A DNA stretch of 64,000 nt, from contig CP136068.1 in the NCBI GenBank assembly GCA_032622095.1, positions 189,644,613 through 189,708,612 on the forward strand. The letters run 5' to 3'. This DNA comes from Siphonodentalium dalli. Its lineage: Eukaryota; Mollusca; Scaphopoda; Gadilida; Siphonodentaliidae. How positions within the stretch are numbered: the first letter of the stretch is position 1; each line of letters begins with the position of its first letter. Under the pieces are notes generated by a model that was not told where the DNA came from, searched no databases, and saw nothing but the letters and a program-made list of their open reading frames with translations. Position numbers and translations under genes: made by a program. Of the stretch, positions 11,270 through 22,589 are shown in pieces.

Positions 11270-11980
11270 AAAATGCTAGACTGATGTCGAAAGATATTAG
11301 TCTAACATTTTATGCAGAAATATCACAGTGGGACGGGGAAATATGAATGCGGTGAATGATTTTGTTGTTTACATTTTCGTTCTGCAATTTCCTAAGGTTG
11401 TTCTGAGCTTTACCGCTTACGTCCCATCAGCAAAAAAAAACATGTTTTAATATTGATTATGGTCATTAAAATGGTACAATGATGTCGAGAAGATGTTAAT
11501 CTAACATTTTATGTAAAAAATATCGCCGCGGGACGGGAAAATGTGAATGCATGGGGTGATTTGGTGTTTGTTTACATTTTCGTTCTGCAATTTCGCTTCC
11601 GTCCCATCAACGAAAAAAGTTGTTTTCATCTTGATTATGGTCAATAAAATGCAACAGTGATGTCGAAAAGATGTTAATCTAACATTTTATGTAAAAATAT
11701 CGCTGTGGGACGGGTGAATATGAATGTGGTGAATGATTTTGTTGTTTACATTTTCTTTCTGCAATTTCCTATATATGGTTGTTCTGCGCTTTACCACTTC
11801 CATCCCATCAGCGAAAAACATGATTTAATCTTGATTATGGTCATTAAAATGCTGCAATAATGTCCAAACGATGTTAATCTAACATGTTATGCAAAACTAT
11901 CACCGTGGTACAGGGAAATGTGAATGTATGGGGTGATTTGGTGTTTTCATTTTCGTTCTGCGTTTGACCGTAATTGCCTA
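11270..11980. repeat. 180-200 bp tandem repeat in the foldback right arm
   Basis: Four degenerate copies are marked by GATGTCGA-AAGATGTTAAT at about 11284, 11480, 11659 and 11859, each followed by a TGTGAATGYG/GGTGATTT block and a TTCGTTCTGCAATTTC block. The left arm (9895-10360) carries the inverted counterpart. Confidence 0.8.
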
Positions 11981-12127
11981 TTTCCGATGTGTCTATTTTA
12001 GCCGATAATATGAGCTTTGTGTTGGCGAATGAGACTATTAAATTGTTGCTCCCTCTACGCCATGTTAATACCAACTATATATAACCATTTCGATGCCGCT
12101 ACACGCTGTATTATTGATAAACAGCCG

Positions 12128-12230
12128 GTGTTCTAATACCGGCCCAATACCGTCCCAATACCGTCCCGCACCGTCCCAATACCGTCCCATACCGTCCCAA
12201 TACCGTCCCATACCGTCCCGTCCCATCGTC
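12128..12230. repeat. CCGTCCCAATA minisatellite
   Basis: Tandem 10-11 bp units of CCGTCCCAATA/CCGTCCCAT forming the right tip of the foldback. The inverse form GGGACGGTATT is at 9918-9950. Confidence 0.9.
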
Positions 12231-12240
12231 CATTCTGCGT

Positions 12241-13356
12241 TTTAGTCACTCTCCGTCAATCACGTCTAAAACTTTATAGCATTTTTCCGTACCTGGGAAA
12301 TTCACTAATACATCAGTTAATTGCAGGATGGTATACAATTTATACTAATTAGTAATCAGCTATACCAATCATTGTTCTTACAAACCATAATTCGGATTGG
12401 CGGTTACCTGCATCTCTCCATATCTTATTACGTATATTATTGTCGTTCCAAAACAAAAACATGATACGTCTACGGACAAGATAAATGATATTCCAGGCCT
12501 GTAACACATATCAGTTCTAGCACACCATCACACATAAACGAATACTCTTTGCATGCTATATATATATAATGGGCTGACAGCAATACGACATTAAATCATG
12601 ACCACGTCAATTATCTTCTGTTAAATGTTATCTTAATTCTGATAAATCAACAATCGATCTATCTATCTAAAATGCTCGGTTGTACACATATCACGTATAA
12701 TATCGAGTCCTACATGTCCGTGTTGGGATATAGAGTTACCTCCCTGTATGGATGCATACCTACACAAGTCCCCCCTGTCTGAGTATACATTGATTTATGC
12801 GTTGGACATTCTACGAAGGGAATATTTTGTTTTTACCAATTGACAGTTTTAAAGTGTCCCGGTGGGAGATGAAATGAAATGTTTTTAATTCGTTCTGAAA
12901 CATCTATAAACTATTAGAACAAATTTCAAGAAAGTATCAAAGAATCGCAGAACTATTTTCTATTCTGCACACCGGTTTGCTTAGACTCAAAATGTGTGGG
13001 TCGAATAAAACCAGTGGGAAAACGACATCTTTCCAACGCGAAGGACAAGATTTGTGTGGATAAATATAGAATACACCCATAGTAGCCGACAATACTAAAT
13101 TTCACCACTATTTGAATTGTCCGAGTTGACCTTTCGTTAATATTCCGTGACCTCGCTCAAACTGACTCTATTTTTGAAAACGATGAACACTTTCGATTCA
13201 ATTGAATATTAAACTCACTTTATTCCGTAAAAATCATATCCAAATCAACAAATTTAACATATATTTCAAGAAATAGACGTAGGTAACTCGAACAACAAAC
13301 GGTGGATTGTCTTGGTTTCCTGTTGACCATTTTGTGATCCGGCGGAGAAAAATGTT
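12241..13356. other. No gene recognised
   Basis: Apparently unique non-coding DNA. Short open frames such as 13234-13440 on the minus strand run into a transposon end and lack domains. Confidence 0.35.
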
Positions 13357-13364
13357 CCCACAAT

Positions 13365-13944
13365 CAGGGTCCGCGCTGGACCGAAATTTACTTTTGCCAA
13401 ATGAAAATATTTTTTGCCAAATTATTTTAGAATTTGCCAAATATTATTCCTGATAGTATCATTTCTGCAACCTTGATTGCGTCTTATGTTTCGACGCTAG
13501 CGGTTTGATATCGATAAAAAAAAGCAGTTAGTTAATAATTATACTCTCATCTCTATAATACTCTATTGTGGTTTATCATACAACAATAAACCAATCACCG
13601 AACAATACAATGGTATAGAAGCGAGAATTAGCTATATAAACACCACCATCACACTAAATACAGGTAATCCCTCCACCCATCGATACTAATGATATCAGAT
13701 TAACTGCATCTTAATGGAGGTGTTAACTTTTGCAAAACCATATAAAACACAACTAATATAATTCCATTGTAATAATTTCCTATATTGAATGGTAATGATT
13801 GACCGATATTTTTTCAATGTTTAATTCATTATTCAGGAATTAAAAAATGACTTGCCAAAACTTTTGCCAAATGAAAATATGTTTTGCCAAATGTGAATTA
13901 TTTGTTTCCATTGGCAAATTTGGCAAGTGGCAGTGCGAACCCTG
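13365..13944. mobile_element. hAT-type MITE with 8-bp target duplication
   Basis: The element begins CAGGGTCCGCGCTG and ends CAGTGCGAACCCTG, forming terminal inverted repeats, and is flanked by the perfect direct repeat CCCACAAT at 13357-13364 and 13945-13952. An 8-bp duplication with CAGGG-type ends is characteristic of the hAT superfamily. Both subterminal regions carry TTGCCAAAT repeats (about 13394-13442 and 13853-13927), plausible transposase-binding motifs. At 580 bp with no open frame it is non-autonomous. A related lone end (CAGCGTGAATCCTG) lies at about 46100-46156. Confidence 0.88.
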
Positions 13945-13966
13945 CCCACAATGTGTTATATATATA

Positions 13967-14115
13967 GAGGATCTCACATGAGTTTCTATTTTATACGGAA
14001 TTTATCAACCGAGTTCACTAAATTCGATTTGAGCCGAGGTTTACCGAGGCTCAAATAGAATTTAGTGGACGATGTTGATAAATTACGTATAAAATAGGAC
14101 GAGTGTGAGATACTT
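13967..14115. mobile_element. Hairpin MITE-like element
   Basis: GATCTCACATGAG and TTTCTATTTTATACG on the left pair with CGTATAAAATAGGA and GAGTGTGAGATA on the right, with a second pairing of TCACTAAATTCGATTTGAGC near the centre (14031-14056). It sits 15 bases after the hAT target duplication. Confidence 0.8.
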
Positions 14116-14300
14116 TTTATCACATGATCAAATAAACGCGAAGCAATGCGAAATATCCATCGAAAACAACGATAAAAACCGCAGCGATCGCAAGTCATTT
14201 GAAGAACGATGTGACGTCATCGCACGAGCTGATATTAAACGTGTCTCTTATCGATAATTATGAAACTGCTTTTATGGGCAAATTATGTGATAAATATATA

Positions 14301-16680
14301 TCATATATATTTTGAAGACCTCCGTCTGTCTGTCTGTCTGTTTGTTTGTCTGTCTGTCTGTCATTAATACAAATCTACGATTCTCGACCGATCGGGACGA
14401 AACTTGGTACTTGTGTGTAGTTTGACCAGGCGGTCGACGTTGTCGTATTGGCGAGCCCGTGCGGCGCCCGCTTCGCGCATGCGCAGACGAGATCTCGGAA
14501 ACGGGTGGAGCTATCGACTTGAAATTTGCTATGTGGATGTATCTTGCCCCGGATACGAATTGTATCGGGTCGCCGAGCCCGTGCGACGCCAGCTTCGCGC
14601 ATGCGCAGACCAGATCTCGGAAACGGGTGGAGCTATCGACTTGAAATTTGGTATGTGAATGTATCTTGCCCCGGATACGAATTTTATCGGGTCGCCGAGC
14701 CCATGCGACACCAGCTTCGCACATGCGCAGACGAGATCTCGGAAACGGGTAGAGCTATCGACTTGAAATTTGGTTTTTGAATAGCCCGGACAACGTCGGG
14801 CTGGGTAGAGCTATCGACTTGAAATTTGGTTTTTGAATAGCCCGGACAACGTCGGGCTGGGTAGAGCTATCGACTTGAAATTTGGTTTTTGAATAGCCCG
14901 GACAACGTCGGGCTCATCGGCTAGTCTCATATATATTTTGAAGACCTCTGTTTGTTTGTCTGTCTGTCTGTATGTTTGTCTGTCATTTATACAAATCTAC
15001 CATTCTCGACCGATCGGGACGAAACTTGGTGCGTGTGTGTAATTTGACCAGGCGGTGGACGTTGTCGTATTGGCGAGCCCGTGCGGCGCCCGCTTCGCGC
15101 ATGCGCAGACGAGATCTCGGAAACGGGTGGAGCTATCGACTTGAAATTTGCTATGTGGATGTATCTTGCCCCGGATACGAATTGTATCGGGTCGCCGAGC
15201 CCGTGCGACGCCAGCTTCGCGCATGCGCAGACCAGATCTCGGAAACGGGTGGAGCTATCGACTTGAAATTTGGTATGTGAATGTATCTTGCCCCGGATAC
15301 GAATTTTATCGGGTCGCCGAGCCCATGCGACACCAGCTTCGCACATGCGCAGACGAGATCTCGGAAACGGGTAGAGCTATCGACTTGAAATTTGGTTTTT
15401 GAATAGCCCGGACAACGTCGGGCTGGGTAGAGCTATCGACTTGAAATTTGGTTTTTGAATAGCCCGGACAACGTCGGGCTGGGTAGAGCTATCGACTTGA
15501 AATTTGGTTTTTGAATAGCCCGGACAACGTCGGGCTCATCGGCTAGTCTCATATATATTTTGAAGACCTCTGTTTGTTTGTCTGTCTGTCTGTATGTTTG
15601 TCTGTCATTTATACAAATCTACCATTCTCGACCGATCGGGACGAAACTTGGTGCGTGTGTGTAATTTGACCAGGCGGTGGACGTTGTCGTATTGGCGAGC
15701 CCGTGCGGCGCCCGCTTCGCGCATGCGCCGACGAGATCTCGGAAACGGGTGGAGCTATCGACTTGAAATTTGCTATGTGAAAGTATCTTGCCCCGGTTAC
15801 GAATTTTATCGGGTCGCCGAGCCCGTGCGACACCAGCTTCGCGCATGCGCAGACGAGATCTCGGAAACGGGTGGAGCAATCGACTTGAAATTTGGTATGT
15901 GAATGTATCTTGCCCCGGATACGAATTTTATCGGATCGCCGAGCCCGTGCGACGCCAGCTTCGCGCATGCGCAGACCAGATCTCGGAAACGGGTAGAGCA
16001 ATCGACTTGAAATTTGGTTTTTGAATAGCCCGGACAACGTCGGGCTGGGTAGAGCTATCGACTTGAAATTTGGTTTTTGAATAGCCCGGACAACGTCGGG
16101 CTCATCGGCTAGTCTCATATATATTTTGAAGACCTCTGTCTGTCTGTCTGTCTGTCTGTCAATAACACAAATCTACGATTCTCGACCGATCGGGACGAAA
16201 CTTGGTACGTGTGTGTAGTTTGACCAGGCGGTGGTCGTTGTCGTATTGGCGAGCCCGTGCGACGCTCGTAGCGCATGCGCAGACGAGATCTCGGAAACGG
16301 GTGGAGCTATCGACTTGAAAATTGGTACGTGAATGTATCTTGCCCCGAATACGAATTGTATCGGGTCGCCGAGCCCGTGCGACGCCAGCTTCGCGCATGC
16401 GCAGACGAGATCTCGGAAACGGGTGGAGCTATCGACTTGAAATTTGCTATGTGAATGTATCTTGCCCCGGATACGAATTTTATCTGGTCGCCGAGCCCGT
16501 GCGACGCCAGCTTCGCGCATGCGCAGATCAGATCTCGGAAACGGGTAGAGCTATCGACTTGAAATTTGGGTTTTGAATAGCCCGGACAACGTCGGGCTCA
16601 TCGGCTATCGACTTGAAATTTGGTTTTTGAATAGCCCGGATGAATAGCCCGGACAACGTCTGGCTCATCGGCTAGTATAT
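14301..16680 (+). mobile_element. Tandem block of four ~622-bp pearl/Helentron-like units
   Basis: Units start at 14301, 14927, 15549 and 16115 with TCATATATATTTTGAAGACC and (TCTG)n. A conserved GACCGATCGGGACGAAACTT follows, then two or three ~120-bp cores (GCGCATGCGCAGA, GAGATCTCGGAAACGGG), then one to three ~56-bp repeats ending AGCCCGGACAACGTCGGGCT, a perfect stem-loop. Units 1-2 and 2-3 are about 622 bp apart. The block ends CTAGTATATATA. Tetranucleotide microsatellite plus tandem cores plus terminal stem-loop resembles pearl and other non-autonomous Helentrons; this classification is inferred. Both strands have long open frames caused by the GC-rich cores. Confidence 0.6.
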
Positions 16681-16745
16681 ATATATATTGATTAAATTCG
16701 TATTCCCACATATATTCATGTTGTTTATTTCTGGTTTTTGATTAC

Positions 16746-16830
16746 AGTTTATTGTGGATTGATTGGCGACACTGGTACCATATTCGAACAGTTTATTGTG
16801 GATTGGCTACACTGGTACCATATTCGTACA
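16746..16830. repeat. Short tandem duplication
   Basis: Two adjacent copies of ACAGTTTATTGTGGATTG followed by CACTGGTACCATATTCG, about 41-46 bp each. Confidence 0.8.
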
Positions 16831-17035
16831 ATTGAGTGTAGACCTAATTAAATGTATCAATACGCCTGATCAGCTGTGATAGTGTATGTCGATGTACCGC
16901 CAAGTGTGGGGAACAGAACTGGGATGAATGTGAATGGTGCGCAAGCATCGTGTAGTATTGATTTATACGGATATATTTCGATTTCCTAGCATGTTTTGCT
17001 CGTGTATCGGTCATGGTACCATGAGTATCAACTTT

Positions 17036-17131
17036 ACACAAACTTTACACCACTCGTGGTATTTATGATTTAACACACTCGCTAAAGCTCGTGTGGTAAA
17101 TCATCAATCCGACCCGTGGTGTAAATTTGGT
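17036..17131. mobile_element. Short hairpin (MITE-like)
   Basis: Arms TTACACCACTCGTGGT / CCCGTGGTGTAAATTT and GATTTAACACACTCG / CTCGTGTGGTAAATC flank a small loop, CTAAAG. No target duplication identified. Confidence 0.65.
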
Positions 17132-17222
17132 ATTAAGAAACACTACGTGTGTATTCTATATGTATCCAATGCTATCGCGTACGCGGGCCACAATGAAAAC
17201 GCATGTTACGCAGAGCGTAGAC

Positions 17223-17858
17223 CTGACACGTCGTGAATCACCTAATTATCGCCTCATTAAGAGTCGATAATGTGACTAAAATGCTCTAATTTTCAGAACA
17301 TTATCGACTAAAATGAGGTGATACTAAGCAGATTATATACCTAAAATAAGTTCTATTATAAGCAGATAATATGTGACCCGCCATATCAAATCCAGTCGTA
17401 AGTCGTTATTTTTTTACCCTGTGCCAATGCATTCTCTTATATATGCGAATCGACCATAGGTCGCCTCGCATATATAAGAGACTGCATTGGCCTAACAATT
17501 TTTTACAATTTTAATAATTTTTTCTTGTATTCTTTAACAATTTATAATTTCACCCATACAGAGCCCCAGACAAACATGAGCAGACGACACTCTTCTATAG
17601 GCTTCTATATATGTATGGGGCTCCCCGCAGGGTAATGGATGTTTTTTTTTATTTTATGTCCTAAAAATTGTAAAGAAACATTTATTTAAAAAAAATGACA
17701 AAAAATTGTTAGGCCAATGCATTCTCTTATATATGCGAGGCGACCTATGGTGGACTCGCATATATAAGAGAATGCATTGGCAGATGGTAAAAAAATCACG
17801 ACTTACGACTAGATTTGATATGGCGGGTCAAATATACGGGTTTTTGGGAGAACAGGCT
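17223..17858. mobile_element. Foldback family D, copy 2, split by a MITE
   Basis: The left part (17223-17372) has inverted arms CGCCTCATTAAGAGTCGATA / ATTATCGACTAAAATGAGG and AAGCAGATTAT. The terminal TAAGCAGATAATAT is cut at 17372 and resumes at 17832 as ATATACGGGTTTTTGGGAG. A family end in intact form is at 45474-45510. The interrupting DNA is the GTGACCCGCC MITE, so the nesting order is D first, then the MITE. Confidence 0.75.
17373..17831 (+). mobile_element. MITE family T, copy 1 (4-bp target duplication)
   Basis: Terminal inverted repeats of about 32 bp start GTGACCCGCCATATCAAATC and return as GATTTGATATGGCGGGTCA. ATAT at 17369-17372 and 17832-17835 is the apparent 4-bp target duplication. 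Inside are two hairpin modules (17423-17493, 17711-17782) around a segment containing GAGCCCCAGACAAACATGAG. No transposase. The last base of the right end appears mutated (A for C). Confidence 0.85.
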
Positions 17859-17984
17859 GGACATGTGTAAGATAATTCATGAGTAATCGAGTAATAGATT
17901 CAATATGATATCATAATTAACTAAACGCATCTGTCATGAGTCGGATGTCACATCTTTCTCTCAGTTCACGTTATTGATCAGAAC

Positions 17985-20510
17985 TACCCACGTCACCTTC
18001 ATTGTCCCTTATATATCTAGATGGCATAGACAGACATGTCTCTGTATCCCTCAGAACTCCCCACGACACATTCAATGTCCCTTATATATCTAGATGGCAT
18101 AGACATGCATGTCTCTGTGTCCCTCCGGACTCCCCACGTCACCTTCAATGTCCCTTATATATCTAGATGACATAGACAGGCATGTCTCTGTGTCCCTCAG
18201 AACTCCCCACGTCACATTCAATGTCCCTTATATATCTAGACGGCATAGACAGACATGTCTGTGTCCCTCAGAACTCCTCACGTCACATTCAATGTCCCTT
18301 ATATATCTAGATTGCATAGACAGGCATGTCTATGTATCCCTCAGAACTCCCCACGTAACATTCAATGTCCCTTATATATCTAGATGGCATAGACATGCAT
18401 GTCTCTGTCCCTCAGAACTCCCCACGTCACATTCAATGTCCCTTATATCTAGATGGCATAGACAGGCATGTCTCTGTGTCCCTCAGAACTCCCCACGTAA
18501 CATTCAATGTCCCTTATATATCTAGATGGCATAGACATGCATGTCTCTGTCCCTCAGAACTCCCCACGTCACATTCAATGTCCCTTATATCTAGATGGCA
18601 TAGACAGGCATGTCTCTGTGTCCCTCAGAACTCCCCACGTCACATTCAATGTCCCTTATATATCTAGATGGCATAGACAGGCATGTCTCAGTGTCCCCCA
18701 GAACTCCCCACGTCACATTCAATGTCCCTTATATATCTAGATGGCATAGACAGACATGTCTGTGTCCCTCAGAACTCCCCACATCACCTTCAATGTCCCT
18801 TATATATCTAGACGGCATAGACAGACATGTCTCTGTATCCCTCAGAACTCCCCACATCACCTTCAGTGTCCCTTATATATCTAGATCGCATAGACAGGCA
18901 TGTCTCTGTATCACTAAGAACTCCCCACGTCACATTCAGTGTCCCTTATATATCTAGATCGCATAGACAGGCATGTCTCTGTATCACTAAGAACTCCCCA
19001 CATCACCTTCAATGTCCCTTATATCTAGATGGCATAGACAGGCATGTCTCTGTGTCCCTCAGAACTCCCCACGTCACCTTCAATGTCCCTTATATATCTA
19101 GATGGCATAGACAGGCATGTCTCTGTATCCATCAGAACTCCCCACGTCACCTTCAATGTCCCTTATATATCTAGATGACATAGAAAGGCATGTCTCTGTG
19201 TCCCTCAGAACTCCCCACGTCACCTTCAATGTCCCTTATATATCTAGATCGCATAGACAGGCATGTCTCTGTATCACTAAGAACTCCCCACACCACCTTC
19301 AATGTCCCTTATATCTAGATGGCATAGACAGGCATGTCTCTGTGTCCCTCAGAACTCCCCACATCAACTTCAATGTCCCTTATATATCTAGATGACATAG
19401 ACAGGCATGTCTCTGTGTCCCTCAGAACTCCCCACATCACATTCAATTCCCTTATATATTTAGATAGCATAGACAGACATGTATCTGTGTCCCTCAGAAC
19501 TCCCCACGTCACCTTCAATGTCCCTTATATATCTAGATGGCATAGACAGACATGTCTGTGTCCCTCAGAACTCCCCGTGTCACCTTCAATGTCCCTTATA
19601 TATCTAGATGGCATAGACAGGCATGTCTCTGTGTCCCTCAGAACTCCCCACATCACCTTCAATGTCCCTTATATATCTAGATGGCATAGACAGACATGTC
19701 TCTGTCCCTCAGAACTGCCCACATCACCTTAAATGTCCCTGTTATATCTAGATGACATAGACAGGCATGTCTCTGTGTCCCTCAGAACTCCCCACATCAC
19801 ATTCACTGTCCCTTATATAATCTAGATGGCATAGACAGGCATGTCTCTGTGTCCCTCAGAACTCCCCACATCACATGCAATGTCCCTTATATATCTAGAC
19901 GGCATAGACAGGCATGTCTCTGTCCCTCAGAACTGCCCACATCATCTTCAATGTCCCTTATATCTAGATGGCATAGACAGGCATGTCTCTGTGTCCCTCA
20001 GAACTCCCCACATCACCTTCAATGTCCCTTATATATCTAGATGACATAGACAGGCATGTCTCTGTGTCCCTCAGAACTCCCCACATCACCTTCAATGTCC
20101 CTTATATATCTAGATGACATAGAAAGGCATGTCTCTGTGTCCCTCAGAACTCCCCACATCACCTTCAATGTCCCTTATATATCTACATGACATAGAAGAC
20201 ATGTCTATGTGTCCCTCAGAACTCCCCACATCACATTCAGTGTCCCTTATATATCTAGATGGCATAGACAGGCATGTCTATGTATCCCTCAGAACTCCCC
20301 ACATCACCTTCAATGTCCCTTATATATCTAGATGGCATAGACAGGCATGTCTCTGTATCCCTTAGAACTCCCCACATCGCATTGAATTTCCCGTATATAT
20401 CTAGATGGCATAGACAGGCATGTCTCTGTGTCCCTCAGAACTCCCCACATCACCTTCAATGTCCCTTATATATCTAGATGGCACAGACAGGCATGTCTTT
20501 GTATCCCCTA
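17985..20510 (+). repeat. 73-bp satellite array, about 34 copies
   Basis: Head-to-tail repeats of a 73-bp unit containing CTCCCCACRTCACMTTCAAT, TCCCTTATATATCTAGATG and GCATAGACAGGCATGTCTCT. Some units lack 2-4 bp (TATATCTAGA for TATATATCTAGA; a missing TG before TCCCTC). Because 73 is not a multiple of three, all three plus-strand frames become open in turn, giving PSELPTS/YLDGIDRH-type peptides that are not genes. Neighbouring units often share the same variants, as expected for unequal crossing-over. Confidence 0.95.
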
Positions 20511-20793
20511 AGTGTCAACGGTGCACATTGTGTTGGTCACATTTTCTTACGTTATGTTTGCGGATCCGGACTTATATAGGTTAGCACCATAAACTATTTA
20601 TAAAACTCTGCGTCTTTGGAATTCGTTAAATATGTCACATATATGTTTTCGTACACAATACCACCTATTTCAATTCGCAGAACATGATTTTTGACTGATA
20701 TTTCTGCCCTTCGAAACAAAATATCCAGTAATTATGTTTGAGGCGTTAAGTTCCCAGAAAACAAAAACAAGATGGCGTCCATCGACTCGATAT
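20511..20793. other. Left flank of the A/B array; no gene seen
   Basis: Unique-looking DNA between the 73-bp satellite and the A/B array. It ends in TGAA (20794-20797), which is repeated at the other side of the array at 36320-36323. Confidence 0.5.
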
Positions 20794-20797
20794 TGAA

Positions 20798-21247
20798 GGT
20801 TAGAAGGAACTAAATGTTTTCCATAGGCCACAGTGTTAACGTTTGACCACGCCCACGCTAAATTTTCGAGTTCCGAAGTGCACGATGCATGCGTTCGTAA
20901 AGACCAACCCTTTCGGCATCTGTTCGCACATAGGAGTACCTTTCGAGCCACGCCTTTTTCGAAAACCAGCATATGTTTTCCACACTACCCCACTTTTTGC
21001 ACAGAATTTGACAGTCTGACAAAAGCCAATACACAGCCTCAATATCCCGCCATTGTTTGGACACGAACGCATTTCAGACTAGGAAACGCCCACGTTTTTA
21101 CATGCTATGGGTATTATATTTCTTGAATTTGTAAACTTATTTGACATATTATACGCCAATCGCGCGCCAGAATTTTTTAAACTCGTATTCGAGATACCCT
21201 GTAAAAACGAAAGGGACGTAATTCTACTTATTTAGTTCCTTCTAACC
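20798..21247 (+). mobile_element. TIR element A1 (left edge of array)
   Basis: 450 bp with 18-bp perfect terminal inverted repeats GGTTAGAAGGAACTAAAT / ATTTAGTTCCTTCTAACC. The left flank is unique DNA ending TGAA; the right side opens into B1 (TTAAGAG). It carries the TTTTTTAAACTCG variant near its right end, shared with A2 and A9. Open frames on both strands (97, 78 and 68 codons) have no recognisable domain. Confidence 0.88.
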
Positions 21248-22139
21248 TTAAGAGATGTGCAAACATGACCCTATGTATTCCCTACTACCTCTGCGTGAAG
21301 CTGTGTCATATCTATGCTAAATAAAACTGATTTTACACATTTCTTTGTTCTCGTTCCCCAGCAATCATGGTTATTTTAACCCCACTGTATCTGAAGATGG
21401 TTCATCTACTGGGGATTTTTTTGTGGAAATGTGTCCATGTCGTTGCCAATGATGGGAACGTCCCTTCCTAAATAAAAGAACTAATAGTTGGGAATTGATC
21501 AGTACCGTCTGCAGTTCAACATAAAAAATTAAGCGTGCCTCGGGGTCATGTAATGCCGAGATTTTCCATATTTGGGAAAATTCTCAAAATATGTGGAAAT
21601 TTTGGTAAAATTTGGTAATTAAACTAACAGAATATGCCTTTAATGGGCATGACACGCATGTATATAGCGGCACAGACAATACGTGCAAATCATGTTTCAG
21701 ATGATATGCTTAGTTGACCAAAATTGTCCAGGTTTCTGAATAAATAGTTAGATTTTTACACCCCACCCCCCCTGCACCAGAAAAGATAGGAATTTCTACA
21801 CGGTCGACAAGTTGGCAGCTGCATGGTTAAAAATACTCGAGACGTCAAGTTTATGCTGATTGTCAGATGTCCACAAATAGATAAAGATATCGATGTGAGG
21901 TGATTTCTCTCTTAAAGTGGCACACCAGATACAGAATAACGATAAATAAGTGAAAATCTCACAGAGGTTATTAGGTGCAAATATTCCCCACTTCCTGAAA
22001 AATGGCAATAAAATCCAAATTCTGGTGTAATGTAATGTCTAACTATGTATGCTTCGCAAATCAGATCACAATTATGTGATTTTTCACCACGTTTGTCCAT
22101 CATAGGCCGAAATACGAAAAATTCGATTTTTCTGCTTTA
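21248..22139 (+). repeat. B unit 1 (most diverged B)
   Basis: B unit of 888 bp plus the TTTA before A2. It differs from all others by GTAATGCC for GTCATGCC and one extra C in its C-run (about 21764-21774), suggesting it escaped later homogenisation. Confidence 0.85.
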
Positions 22140-22589
22140 GGTTAGAAGGAACTAAATGTTTTCCATAGGCCACAGTGTTAACGTTTGACCACGCCCACGC
22201 TAAATTTTCGAGTTCCGAAGTGCACGATGCATGCGTTCGTAAAGACCAACCCTTTCGGCATCTGTTCGCACATAGGAGTACCTTTCGAGCCACGCCTTTT
22301 TCGAAAACCAGCATATGTTTTCCACACTACCCCACTTTTTGCACAGAATTTGACAGTCTGACAAAAGCCAATACACAGCCTCAATATCCCGCCATTGTTT
22401 GGACACGAACGCATTTCAGACTAGGAAACGCCCACGTTTTTACATGCTATGGGTATTATATTTCTTGAATTTGTAAACTTATTTGACATATTATACGCCA
22501 ATCGCGCGCCAGAATTTTTTAAACTCGTATTCGAGATACCCTGTAAAAACGAAAGGGACGTAATTCTACTTATTTAGTTCCTTCTAACC
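22140..22589 (+). mobile_element. TIR element A2
   Basis: 450 bp, TTTTTTAAACTCG variant, flanked by TTTA on the left and TTAA on the right. Followed by a full-length B (no 8-bp deletion). Confidence 0.88.

Larger units (their letters stand above)
9900..12240. mobile_element. 2.3-kb foldback element with satellite termini
   Basis: Both ends carry GGGACGGTATT-type repeats in opposite orientation: two spaced copies at 9918-9950 and about ten at 12138-12226. Immediately inside, the left sequence CTGTTTATCGATAATACAGC (9983-10005) pairs with the complement of about 12104-12126. Further in, blocks with GATGTTAATCTAACATTTTATG are inverted between the arms. The middle (about 10360-11200) is AT-rich and non-coding. 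Large inverted arms with internal tandem repeats are the defining feature of foldback transposons. Exact termini and target duplication are unresolved. Confidence 0.7.

Noticed and set aside
14272-16576. Open frames up to 169 codons on both strands in the 622-bp units
   Set aside because: GC-rich tandem cores lack stops on both strands. The peptides are the same repeat read in different frames and match no protein domain I know.
18109-20477. Long plus-strand frames in the 73-bp satellite (CPSELPTS / YLDGIDRH peptides)
   Set aside because: The 73-bp period rotates the frame so all three frames are open; this is a by-product of a stop-poor repeat.
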